This document shows, piece by piece, positions 1-6,081 of a stretch of DNA of 8,225 nt. Source of the DNA: Thermodesulfobacteriota bacterium (GTDB lineage: Bacteria; Desulfobacterota; Syntrophobacteria; BM002); contig CAMYLW010000090.1 in assembly GCA_947259475.1 (NCBI GenBank), positions 1 to 8,225 of the forward strand, written 5' to 3'. The stretch's first letter is position 1. Each line of letters starts with the position of its first letter. The notes under the pieces were generated by a model. It had not been told where the DNA came from. It made no database searches and saw only the letters and a list, made by a program, of their open reading frames with translations. Position numbers and translations under genes: made by a program.

Positions 1-136
1 AAAAGGTTAGACCCTATTTAGGTCTACCACTTCAAGCACTACCTTTGAGGAAGATTCAAGAAAAACGGGGATGGACTATTTTGGGGGTTTTGACCAGTTC
101 TCCAGAACTCCACAAAGGGTAGATGGCGAGGGGATT

Positions 137-694
137 ATGTATTCCACAGCGAACTTTCGCAAAGGGTTGAAAATCGAATTGGAAGGCAAGCCTTTTCTTA
201 TGGTTGATTTTCTTCACGTCAAGCCAGGTAAGGGCGGCGCTTTTGTCAGGACCCGTCTCAAAAATATGGAAACCGGTCAGGTCTTGGAAAAAACATTTCG
301 ATCAGGCGAGAAGGTCGACCGCCCTGACCTAGTGGAGCGCGAGATGCAGTACCTCTATCAGGATGCTGAAGGTTACTGCTTTATGGATAATAAGAATTAC
401 GAGCAGATTTTCATCGATCAGGAGCATTTGAGTGACAGTATAGATTTTCTCAAGGAAAACATCGACGTCAAGATGCTTTTTTTCAATAACAAACCAATCG
501 GCATCGAGCTCCCCATCTTTGTGGAGTTGAAGATCGCACAGACGGACCCTGGCGTCCGGGGGGACACAGCTACGGGTGCCACCAAACCAGCCACCCTAGA
601 GACGGGATTGGTCATCCAGGTTCCTCTCTTTATTAACGAAGGTGAGACGGTGAAGATAGATACCCGCACAGGTGAGTACGTGGAGCGGGTTTAA
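137..694 (+). CDS. efp: Elongation factor P
   Basis: EF-P binds between the ribosomal P and E sites in the cytoplasm and relieves stalling at polyproline stretches. The 185-residue product has the normal family length and three beta-barrel domains: KOW-like about 1-63, OB about 64-127, OB about 128-185. The domain I loop reads KPGKGGAF, placing the modifiable lysine at K32 (equivalent to E. coli K34). The EF-P signature K-x-A-x4-G...VP...G is present at residues 150-169, and the C-terminus DTRTGEYVERV is typical. I chose the ATG at 137 because family homology starts there and GAGGGG lies just upstream (128-133), although the spacing is short. An in-frame ATG at 71 would add 22 residues without homology or a good ribosome binding site. 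No lysine-modifying enzyme gene (epmA/epmB type) is visible here, so the form of modification is unknown. Identification is very secure. Confidence 0.97.
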   Translation: MYSTANFRKGLKIELEGKPFLMVDFLHVKPGKGGAFVRTRLKNMETGQVLEKTFRSGEKVDRPDLVEREMQYLYQDAEGYCFMDNKNYEQIFIDQEHLSDSIDFLKENIDVKMLFFNNKPIGIELPIFVELKIAQTDPGVRGDTATGATKPATLETGLVIQVPLFINEGETVKIDTRTGEYVERV

Positions 695-767
695 GATGCC
701 CTGCTTTAAGAAGCAGCGCTAGTAACGCTATTGCCACGAACAAGATCACCATTCCTTTAGCCTGCAT
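633..767 (-). CDS. Possible 44-residue single-span membrane peptide, antisense to the efp 3' end
   Basis: On the minus strand an ATG at 767-765 opens a 44-codon frame ending at TAA 635-633. Residues 6-20 read MVILFVAIALLALLL, a convincing transmembrane stretch, preceded by the short N-terminus MQAKG and followed by the basic-rich K-A-G-H-L-K-P. The last 20 or so codons overlap the efp coding region in antisense, where the frame is constrained by efp, so that half is probably not informative. A purine-rich AGAAGG sits only two bases before the ATG, closer than normal. I do not recognise a family. It could be a small membrane protein or a chance hydrophobic frame; the weak ribosome binding site and the overlap make chance more likely. 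Confidence 0.18.
   Translation of the reverse strand: MQAKGMVILFVAIALLALLLKAGHLKPAPRTHLCGYLSSPSHLR
701..716 (+). terminator. Small hairpin just after efp
   Basis: CTGCTT (701-706) pairs with AAGCAG (711-716) around a TAAG loop, seven bases after the efp stop codon. There is no following T-run, so it is not a classical intrinsic terminator; it may only protect the 3' end or be chance. Confidence 0.2.
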
Positions 768-796
768 ACCCTTCTAATACTTGTCTTTTCTAGATA

Positions 797-813
797 AAGT
801 GAATGTTTCACTT
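797..813. repeat. Perfect 7-bp inverted repeat, operator-like
   Basis: AAGTGAA-TGT-TTCACTT is a perfect 7-bp inverted repeat with a 3-nt centre. It lies about 30 bases upstream of the minus-strand small ORF start (767), where an operator for that frame would fall. It is too short to assign to a regulator and may be chance. Confidence 0.3.
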
Positions 814-1204
814 CAACTTTGTTTGTCTCCTTCCTCTTGACTCTGAAAAGTTACCGCACGGTTTGACCCATAGAGATTTTTCAATAATTGATGCTATAGT
901 CCGTCTCCGGCGGAAACAGCAGAAGTTCTTAAAAGGGGTAAGACAATGTTTTTCACTTCGATATTCTGCGGTTCATATTCTCAAAGACTTGATAGTTGAC
1001 TGCTGAGGGGCGAGCGGAGAGATCTAGCCCTGGATTCATTTCTTCCTAGAGACCAGTAGCGTTCTCTTCTTTTGTGATACCTGTATAGTATTAATGGTCT
1101 AAATAGTAAAAGTTCAATTGCTATTTATAGAATCCATTGCCGACCCGTTACATGTGCCATGGGCAGGAACAGGGTTGGAATCAATCCCCCAGATGAAAGA
1201 CTGA

Positions 1205-1220
1205 TGGCATATTTCCTGCG
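1205..1220 (+). promoter_or_regulatory. Possible sigma-54 promoter for the PilZ gene
   Basis: The sequence TGGCATATTTCCTGCG has GG and GC separated by exactly 10 nt, as in the TGGCAC-N5-TTGCW consensus, with mismatches at three less critical positions. A start about 12 nt downstream would leave a short leader before the ribosome binding site at 1253. No enhancer-binding regulator is visible in the window. This is a consensus match by eye only. Confidence 0.25.
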
Positions 1221-1252
1221 TTTTTGACTCGACGTGCGGAGATAATCTCACA

Positions 1253-1261
1253 AAGGGGAGG
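1253..1261 (+). promoter_or_regulatory. Strong ribosome binding site that fixes the PilZ start
   Basis: AAGGGGAGG ends 7 nt before the ATG at 1269. It decides in favour of this start over the in-frame ATG at 1224, which has no comparable site. Confidence 0.75.
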
Positions 1262-1268
1262 CGCACAG

Positions 1269-1631
1269 ATGGTTAAGCAGGAAAAACGCTTCGTTCCCAG
1301 AGTCCCGGTCAAATGGCCTGTCACCATGTTATCGCCTCTAACTCAGGTGGAGGGGAAAATAGAAAACGTCAGCTCTAAAGGTGCGCTTGTCTCCTGCAAA
1401 GATATGCCACCATTAGAGGACGGCCTTCTCATAGTCATTAGGGCGCCAGAGTACAAAACGATGAATCTCAATGGAAAGGTGGTGTGGTCGACGGTCTTAA
1501 AATCCAGCGAAGGCGACCCCCAATATGGGATAGGTGTCCAGTTCACAAGGATGTCAGCCGATGACCGTGAGATTTTACATAAAATGATTGCAAAGCTCTA
1601 TGGAATGAAACTGGCCAGCAAGACCGACTAG
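1269..1631 (+). CDS. Stand-alone PilZ domain protein, probable c-di-GMP receptor
   Basis: The 120-residue product is a single PilZ domain with almost no extra sequence. Both c-di-GMP binding elements are present: the RxxxR motif at residues 7-11 (R7, R11) and an NxSxxG motif at 33-38 (N33, S35, G38; the family usually has D/N-x-S-x-x-G). The later core strands are also typical, with GKVVW and YGIGVQF before a C-terminal helix (SADDREILHKMI). Such proteins bind cyclic di-GMP in the cytoplasm and alter motility, exopolysaccharide synthesis or other outputs through a partner. No signalling enzyme or motility gene is adjacent, so the partner is unknown. The start is set by the AAGGGGAGG site 7 nt upstream. 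It appears to be a single-gene unit; 209 bases separate it from the next gene. The domain call is secure, the output is not. Confidence 0.93.
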   Translation: MVKQEKRFVPRVPVKWPVTMLSPLTQVEGKIENVSSKGALVSCKDMPPLEDGLLIVIRAPEYKTMNLNGKVVWSTVLKSSEGDPQYGIGVQFTRMSADDREILHKMIAKLYGMKLASKTD

Positions 1632-1738
1632 CTCCTTCCTACCCTTTCAATTCCCTCCATTGCCGTGATATATCAACTCATTGCACATTGGCCGCGATAC
1701 CTGAGAAAAGAGGCACGCAACGTGCAAAGGGTCAGCCT

Positions 1739-1757
1739 TATAGTGCAAAATACTATA
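1739..1757. repeat. 6-bp inverted repeat upstream of the acyltransferase-hydrolase gene
   Basis: TATAGT and ACTATA flank a 7-nt centre, about 85-100 bases upstream of the ATG at 1841 and within an AT-rich patch that could hold the promoter. It could be an operator, but the match is short and no regulator is known. The rest of 1632-1840 shows no gene; the GAGAGG ribosome binding site is at 1831-1836. Confidence 0.22.
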
Positions 1758-1840
1758 CACGCGGGTCAAAGCTGTGGGAAAATATATCTGGTACGTAGCT
1801 TCTTAACCATTGTGACCGTTGACTACAAGCGAGAGGTACT

Positions 1841-4015
1841 ATGGCAGACATCAGCCGCCTGGTTTTTTCGCTCAGCAAGCTGGGGATAAAGGCATTAGAG
1901 CGGTTGTTCAAAGCCTCGGTCCGCGTTCATGGCGCTGAAAATATCCCAGATGGGGTGTCTATACTTGCAGTAAATCATTTCACCCGCTTGGAAACCCTGA
2001 TTCTTCCTTACCAGATTTACAGGCTCACCGGCAGGCCGGTAATGTCCCTCGCCCACCACGGTCTGTTCACCGGACCTCTCGGAAGTTATTTGGATGGTGT
2101 GGGTGCGGTTTCCACCAAGGATCCCAACCGTGACAAGATTATCATTCGCTCTTTACTGATGGGTGAGCATCCCTGGTTAATCTTTCCGGAAGGGTCTATG
2201 GTCAAGGATAAGAAAATCGTCGAGAGCGGTAAATTCCTTATCTACAGCGCCACAGGTACTCGACGGCCGCCACACACCGGCGCTGCAGCCCTGGCCTTGC
2301 GAACTGAGTTTTACCGTAGACGGCTTTGCCACTTGCGGCAAACAGATCCTGCTTTGCTCCAACAGCAATTGGAGATATTCGATCTCTCATCCCCCGACCA
2401 GGTGAGCGAGCGCGAGACTTTCCTGGTGCCGGTGAATGTAACCTATTACCCTATTCGTTCACAGCAAAACGCCATTGAGAAGATCGCATCTTATGTGGTG
2501 AGAGACCTTCCCGAGCGGATAGTGGAAGAACTACAAACCGAGGGGACCATGCTTCTTTCGGGGGTGGACATCGATATCACTTTCGGTAAACCCCTGGCCA
2601 TCAGTCCATTACTCAAAAAGAGCAAGGTTCAGCAAGACATACTCAGTCAACGGCCGATCCTCCCCGACGACGTGCTGCCTTCCAGGCCGTTGATGCGGCG
2701 AATTGCCAGCAATCTCACCAGGAAAGTCATGGCCTCCATTTATCTTAATACCACCGTCAATTATGATCATCTGATCGCCTACATCCTGAAATACTACCCG
2801 GGTCACCGCCTGAACCTGTTCGACTTGGCGGAGCGACTCTATCTGGCCACAGAAACCGTCGCCAAGTTGAAGAATGTCCGGTTTCATTCGGGACTGCTTC
2901 ATGATCAATGCGTCCGATTATGCCGCCGATATCATCAAATACTGGCAGATTTCCTCGAGGTTGCAGAAAAAAGCGGCGTGATTCGTATGGAAGGGAATAC
3001 TATTCACAAAAAAAAGCTGAGGATGAAGCCACTTTTCAACTTCCACACTATCCGCAGAGATAATCCGTACCAGGTTATTCTCAATGAGGTGGAATTCCTC
3101 CACCCGCTCACTGGTAAACTGCGGGTAGTTGCGGAGCACCCCCAGTGGTTGCTGCGTTGGCGGCTACGACGGAAGTTTTTACGCATAGCGAAGCAGGAAT
3201 TCGCCGACGATTATAAGGCTTATTACCGCCAAGACGAATCAAAACCCAGGAAAATCGGTGCTCCCACCTTTTACCGAAGATTTCGTCCAAAAGTCGGAGT
3301 ATTGCTTGTGCATGGCTATATGGCAGCTCCGGAGGAGGTCAGGCCGCTTGCCACCTACCTGCATCAGCATGGTTACACAGTCTTTACCCCTCGTCTTCGG
3401 GGTCATGGAACCAGCCCCGAAGATCTGGCCCTCAGAACCTGGGAGGATTGGCTGCAGTCGGTGGAGCGTGGCTACCTGGTCTTGGCAAATAGCTGCGAGG
3501 ATGTTGTCCTGGGTGGATTTAGTGTGGGCGCTGGCCTAGCCCTGCTTGCGGCCACAAACATGCTATACAATGTAAGAGCAGTTTTTGCGATCAATTGCGC
3601 CATGAGGCTCAGAAGGAGGTCGGCCAGACTGGCTCCGGCTGTTGTTCTCTGGAATAAGCTGGCAGACAAGCTAGTCAAAGATGATGGCCGCAGGCACTTT
3701 GTGCCCAACGAACCTGAAAATCCGCATATCAATTATTTTCGCAATCCCATTAGCGGGGTAAAGGAATTGATGGAACTCATGGACGAGCTTTCAAAACGTT
3801 TGGATCGGGTGAGTGTTCCAGCCTTGCTGATACAGTCATCCGATGATCCGGTGGTTCACCCCGAAGGCAGCAAACGCATATATGAGGAGCTCGGTTCCCA
3901 AGATAAAGAACTGATTATGTTTAACTCCGACCGCCACGGAATCCTTCGGGGCGATGTATCCGAACGAGTATTCGCTCGAGTATTGGAGTTTCTCGATAAC
4001 AGCCTCACCCCTTAA
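1841..4015 (+). CDS. Fusion protein: PlsC-like (LPLAT) acyltransferase plus alpha/beta hydrolase
   Basis: The 724-residue product has an N-terminal lysophospholipid/glycerol-phosphate acyltransferase-like domain (about 20-255) and a C-terminal alpha/beta hydrolase (about 483-722). In the first, the catalytic block reads NHFTRLE, giving H46-x4-E51 where the family normally has H-x4-D; FPEG follows at 115-118 and a VPV strand at 196-198. The FPEG-to-VPV stretch is longer than in plain PlsC. The hydrolase shows HG at 491-492 (oxyanion region), nucleophile S561 in GFSVG, D669 (or D668) in SSDDPVV and H699 in SDRHG, as in monoacylglycerol lipases and carboxylesterases. Residues about 260-480 are basic and unassigned. 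There is no signal peptide or clear membrane span, so a cytoplasmic or membrane-peripheral enzyme is likely. Acyl transfer plus acyl-ester hydrolysis in one chain suggests lipid remodelling; substrates are unknown. The start has GAGAGG 4 nt upstream. Confidence 0.88.
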   Translation: MADISRLVFSLSKLGIKALERLFKASVRVHGAENIPDGVSILAVNHFTRLETLILPYQIYRLTGRPVMSLAHHGLFTGPLGSYLDGVGAVSTKDPNRDKIIIRSLLMGEHPWLIFPEGSMVKDKKIVESGKFLIYSATGTRRPPHTGAAALALRTEFYRRRLCHLRQTDPALLQQQLEIFDLSSPDQVSERETFLVPVNVTYYPIRSQQNAIEKIASYVVRDLPERIVEELQTEGTMLLSGVDIDITFGKPLAISPLLKKSKVQQDILSQRPILPDDVLPSRPLMRRIASNLTRKVMASIYLNTTVNYDHLIAYILKYYPGHRLNLFDLAERLYLATETVAKLKNVRFHSGLLHDQCVRLCRRYHQILADFLEVAEKSGVIRMEGNTIHKKKLRMKPLFNFHTIRRDNPYQVILNEVEFLHPLTGKLRVVAEHPQWLLRWRLRRKFLRIAKQEFADDYKAYYRQDESKPRKIGAPTFYRRFRPKVGVLLVHGYMAAPEEVRPLATYLHQHGYTVFTPRLRGHGTSPEDLALRTWEDWLQSVERGYLVLANSCEDVVLGGFSVGAGLALLAATNMLYNVRAVFAINCAMRLRRRSARLAPAVVLWNKLADKLVKDDGRRHFVPNEPENPHINYFRNPISGVKELMELMDELSKRLDRVSVPALLIQSSDDPVVHPEGSKRIYEELGSQDKELIMFNSDRHGILRGDVSERVFARVLEFLDNSLTP

Positions 4016-4056
4016 TTCTTATCATTTTTCTTGAAAAATCTTTGTAAAATTTAGAT

Positions 4057-4085
4057 TTGATATAGCTGTACGCTGCAACTATTGT
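4057..4085 (+). promoter_or_regulatory. Possible sigma-70 promoter for the ferredoxin-rubrerythrin unit
   Basis: TTGATA (4057-4062; 5 of 6 matches to the -35 consensus), a 17-nt spacer, and TATTGT (4080-4085; 4 of 6 to the -10). The predicted start near 4092 leaves a leader of about 60 nt before the ferredoxin ATG. Just upstream, at 4024-4039, ATTTTTC-TT-GAAAAAT forms an AT-only hairpin after the previous gene's stop. No PerR- or Fur-like operator is evident. Confidence 0.33.
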
Positions 4086-4151
4086 TAAGATAGGGGACTA
4101 CTCCGCCAGCAGTTGAAGTCCAAATCAACCATTTTAGACAAGGAGATATTT

Positions 4152-4346
4152 ATGAAGGTGAAAATTGACTACGACTTGTGTATGGGAGACAGGAATTGCA
4201 ACAAGGTATGTCCGGAGGTTTTTGAATACGATGAAGATCAGATGATATCGAGAATCCTGGTGGACGAGGTCCCCGAACACCTGCAAGACCTGGTGCGAAA
4301 AGCCGCGGAGGAATGTGCACCGAAGGCCGTTATCGTGGAGGAATAA
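4152..4346 (+). CDS. Small single-cluster ferredoxin with Asp at the fourth ligand position
   Basis: This 64-residue acidic protein carries one low-potential iron-sulfur cluster and shuttles electrons in the cytoplasm. The cluster segment is C10-M-G-D13-R-N-C16-N-K-V-C20-P, with the distal cysteine at C55. It matches the layout of Pyrococcus furiosus ferredoxin (C-I-G-D-x-x-C...CP), where Asp replaces the second cysteine and the cluster can exist as [4Fe-4S] or [3Fe-4S]. By that comparison C10, D13, C16 and C55 are ligands and C20 is left over. In P. furiosus the residue equivalent to C20 forms a disulfide with a cysteine in the following helix, which is absent here. The start at 4152 has AAGGAG 6 nt upstream; the in-frame ATG at 4113 does not. 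Rubrerythrin follows 54 nt later on the same strand, so co-transcription is likely and this ferredoxin may feed electrons to it. Confidence 0.92.
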   Translation: MKVKIDYDLCMGDRNCNKVCPEVFEYDEDQMISRILVDEVPEHLQDLVRKAAEECAPKAVIVEE

Positions 4347-4400
4347 GAGGGGCGACCACGGCTTTGTTAAACCATTATTTCATAGAAAGAGTGGGGCAAA

Positions 4401-4976
4401 GTGGGCAAATTCAAAGGTAGTCAAACGGAAAGAAATCTGCTTACAGCCTTTGCCGGGGAATCCCAGGCGAGAAACCGTTATACCTACTTCGCCGAGCAGG
4501 CTAAGCAGGATGGGCTTATCCAGATTGCACACATCTTCGCTGAAACGGCAGATCAGGAAAGGGAGCACGCCAAAAGGTTCTTCAAATTCCTGAACGGCGG
4601 TGAGGTGGAAATCAAGTGGAGCTTTCCAGCTGGGGTAATAGGTACCACCTATGAGAACCTGCTAGCTGCGGCCGCCGGTGAGCGCTACGAACACACTGAG
4701 ATGTACCCCGGCTTTGCCGAAGTGGCTGAAAAAGAGGGCTTCATCCGGGTGGTAGAGGCTCTGGGCGCTGTATCGGTTGCGGAAAGACAGCACGAAAAAC
4801 GCTATCTGGAACTGGCCGCCAATGTCAAAGAGGGACGGATTTTTAGAAGAGAAGAGGTTGTTGTCTGGCGTTGTCTTAACTGTGGCTACCTGCACGAGTC
4901 CAAGCAAGCGCCGGAAGTATGCCCCGCTTGTATCAGTCCGCAGGCCTATTTTGAGCTACTGGGTGAGAATTGGTAA
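4401..4976 (+). CDS. rbr: Rubrerythrin (NADH-linked peroxidase)
   Basis: Rubrerythrin reduces hydrogen peroxide to water in the cytoplasm of anaerobes, taking electrons from a rubredoxin or other carrier. The 191-residue product has the classic two-domain form. The four-helix diiron domain holds E20, E53, H56, E94, E97, E128 and H131, matching the Desulfovibrio vulgaris set with a one-residue shift at the end. The C-terminal rubredoxin-like domain has C158-x2-C161 and C174-x2-C177 for its Fe(SCys)4 site. All ligands are present, so it should be active. Translation starts at GTG (4401): an in-frame stop lies just upstream at 4383-4385 and the family N-terminus begins here. The ribosome binding site is weak (GGGG about 4 nt upstream), so efficient translation may rely on coupling to the ferredoxin gene 54 nt before it. 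Confidence 0.97.
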   Translation: MGKFKGSQTERNLLTAFAGESQARNRYTYFAEQAKQDGLIQIAHIFAETADQEREHAKRFFKFLNGGEVEIKWSFPAGVIGTTYENLLAAAAGERYEHTEMYPGFAEVAEKEGFIRVVEALGAVSVAERQHEKRYLELAANVKEGRIFRREEVVVWRCLNCGYLHESKQAPEVCPACISPQAYFELLGENW

Positions 4977-4980
4977 ATCC

Positions 4981-5044
4981 AAGGCATGGGGCTCAGGGCA
5001 TAAGGTTAATCAAAGGAATACTAAACCCTTGAGCTTCATGCCTT
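4981..5044 (+). terminator. Long hairpin between convergent rubrerythrin and AKR-like genes
   Basis: Positions 4981-4998 (AAGGCATGGGGCTCAGGG) pair with 5027-5044 to give an 18-bp stem on the plus-strand RNA: no mismatch, with three G-U pairs. The loop is 28 nt. A second alternative pairing exists between GGCATAAGG (4997-5005) and CCTTACGCC (5041-5049), with one mismatch. The sequence after the stem is T-rich but has no uninterrupted T-run. It sits 4 nt after the rubrerythrin stop and 24 nt before the end of the opposing gene, where a transcription end is expected. It may instead be an extragenic palindrome-type repeat. Confidence 0.5.
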
Positions 5045-5068
5045 ACGCCTTGTACCTTTCTTTGGGAT

Positions 5069-5854
5069 CTATCCCCTTATATGATCGCCGATTTTTCGCA
5101 TTCGCTCCAATTCATCACCTCCCAATGGACCGAGGTCAAGGGTCCTGATAGCCTCTCGCATTTGTTGCAGGTTTTTAGGCCCGGTCATGCAAACATCTAT
5201 TGCTGGATGGGATAAAACGAATCGGTAGCAGTCACTGGCTGTTGGTGCGGATTCACCCGGTGGCATCTTTTTCTCCTGAAGAAGCTGACCCCATCTCGTT
5301 GCAGTGAAACTGATTATATCTGGACTGTTTTTGCCTTCCAGGTAGGGGAACGTCTCCGATTCTGCCCCGCGGTGCGCGGCGCTGTAGCGAATGTGAAAGA
5401 TGTCAAAGATGTTTTCTTTGGCCAGCTCTGGGAATAGTCGCCGGTTGTGACTGGATAGAGCCAAGAACCGGAACATACCTTTGTTTTTCATGGCATTGGC
5501 CTTATCGAGAATCCTCTGGGGAGGTTTCTTCCTGTAACATCCCAGAAGCAAGACGTCGGCGTGATCCAGTGCCAAAAGCTTCAGTGCTCGGCGGTAGAAG
5601 ACTTCGAGGAGAAAAGCAGAACGGGAATAACTTTGAATCACCACAATCAATTCATCACGTTTTCCTTTTCGGCAAATGTTTTTGATGGCTTGGCACATGC
5701 CAGTTTTGCGCAAAGAGCCCCAATAGAAATAGTTGCACCCTCGCTCGAAGGCTTCCTCAAAAGCTTCAGCCGGCGCACCATAGCTTGACCCTACTCCCAG
5801 GCGGCCCACCCTGAGGCCGGTCCTGCCGAGAACCCTTTGAGAATTGAAATCCAT
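5069..5854 (-). CDS. Aldo/keto reductase homologue lacking the catalytic tetrad
   Basis: The 261-residue protein begins with the AKR entry strand (VLGRTGLRVGRLGVG, residues 8-22) and keeps the later TIM-barrel order, including a C-terminal cofactor-loop-like stretch (CMTGPKNLQQMREAI, 222-236). All four catalytic positions are changed. The usual D-T-A-x-x-Y-G region reads FYWGSLRK (43-50), so Asp becomes Tyr44 and Tyr becomes Arg49. The strand that should end in Lys reads VVIQSYS (71-77). The usual LLLH reads LLLG (102-105). It is also about 50 residues shorter than most AKRs. Redox chemistry of the AKR type is therefore unlikely; a binding, regulatory or different catalytic role is possible. 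The start is supported by GGGGAGGG 7 nt upstream (5862-5869 on the plus strand). It faces away from the AKR at 6082 and converges with rubrerythrin. Family call is fairly secure, function unknown. Confidence 0.82.
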   Translation of the reverse strand: MDFNSQRVLGRTGLRVGRLGVGSSYGAPAEAFEEAFERGCNYFYWGSLRKTGMCQAIKNICRKGKRDELIVVIQSYSRSAFLLEVFYRRALKLLALDHADVLLLGCYRKKPPQRILDKANAMKNKGMFRFLALSSHNRRLFPELAKENIFDIFHIRYSAAHRGAESETFPYLEGKNSPDIISFTATRWGQLLQEKKMPPGESAPTASDCYRFVLSHPAIDVCMTGPKNLQQMREAIRTLDLGPLGGDELERMRKIGDHIRG

Positions 5855-6081
5855 ATAGCCGCCCTCCCCACTTCCGCAGTTGACTGCTCTTTAATAAAAC
5901 TCTACCCTGAAGCTATCGTCCACGAACAACTGTCGGTCTGTTGGCTCTCTGAAGTATGGTGTCCCGAAGCGGAAATTCTAACTGGTTACGTTGTTAAATC
6001 GTGGTTGTGTTTCTTGTATTTTCTGTCTAAATGTTTCATAGATCATTACGTGGACCATACCATTTATTTTAGGAGGCAGCT
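5855..6081. promoter_or_regulatory. Divergent promoter region between the two AKR homologues
   Basis: Both AKR-type genes must be transcribed outward from this 227-base gap. It contains a near-contiguous palindrome GCAGT-TG-ACTGC at 5876-5887, just upstream of the minus gene's ribosome binding site, and a TATTAA (minus strand, 5896-5891) that could serve as its -10. On the plus side AGGAGG (6071-6076) lies 5 nt before the ATG at 6082. I cannot assign either -35 element with confidence, and no regulator gene is adjacent. Confidence 0.4.

Larger units (their letters stand above)
717..1268. other. Gene-poor intergenic region between efp and the PilZ gene
   Basis: About 550 bases without a convincing gene. 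A 67-codon plus-strand frame at 803-1006 has no ribosome binding site, no family resemblance and begins inside a palindrome, so I do not call it. The stretch holds a 7-bp inverted repeat at 797-813, another (TAAATAG / CTATTTA) at 1100-1106 and 1121-1127, AT-rich promoter-like sequence around 1073-1130, and a possible sigma-54 element at 1205-1220. Confidence 0.6.

Noticed and set aside
8..26. Hairpin TAGACC / GGTCTA near the window start as a terminator of an upstream gene
   Set aside because: Only a 6-bp stem with a 7-nt loop and no T-run; the upstream gene is not in view.
71..136. N-terminal extension of EF-P from the ATG at 71
   Set aside because: The 22 extra residues have no EF-P homology and no good ribosome binding site; the family N-terminus fits the ATG at 137.
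993..1003. AGTTGACTGCT shared with 5878-5888 as a common operator
   Set aside because: An 11-base identity in 8 kb is not compelling; only the second copy is part of a palindrome, and the genes are unrelated.
803..1006. 67-residue plus-strand ORF
   Set aside because: No ribosome binding site, unremarkable composition, no recognised motif, and its start lies within a palindrome.
5690..5712. TTGGCACATGCCAGTTTTGC as a sigma-54 promoter
   Set aside because: The spacing between the GG and GC elements is wrong, and it lies inside the AKR-like coding region.
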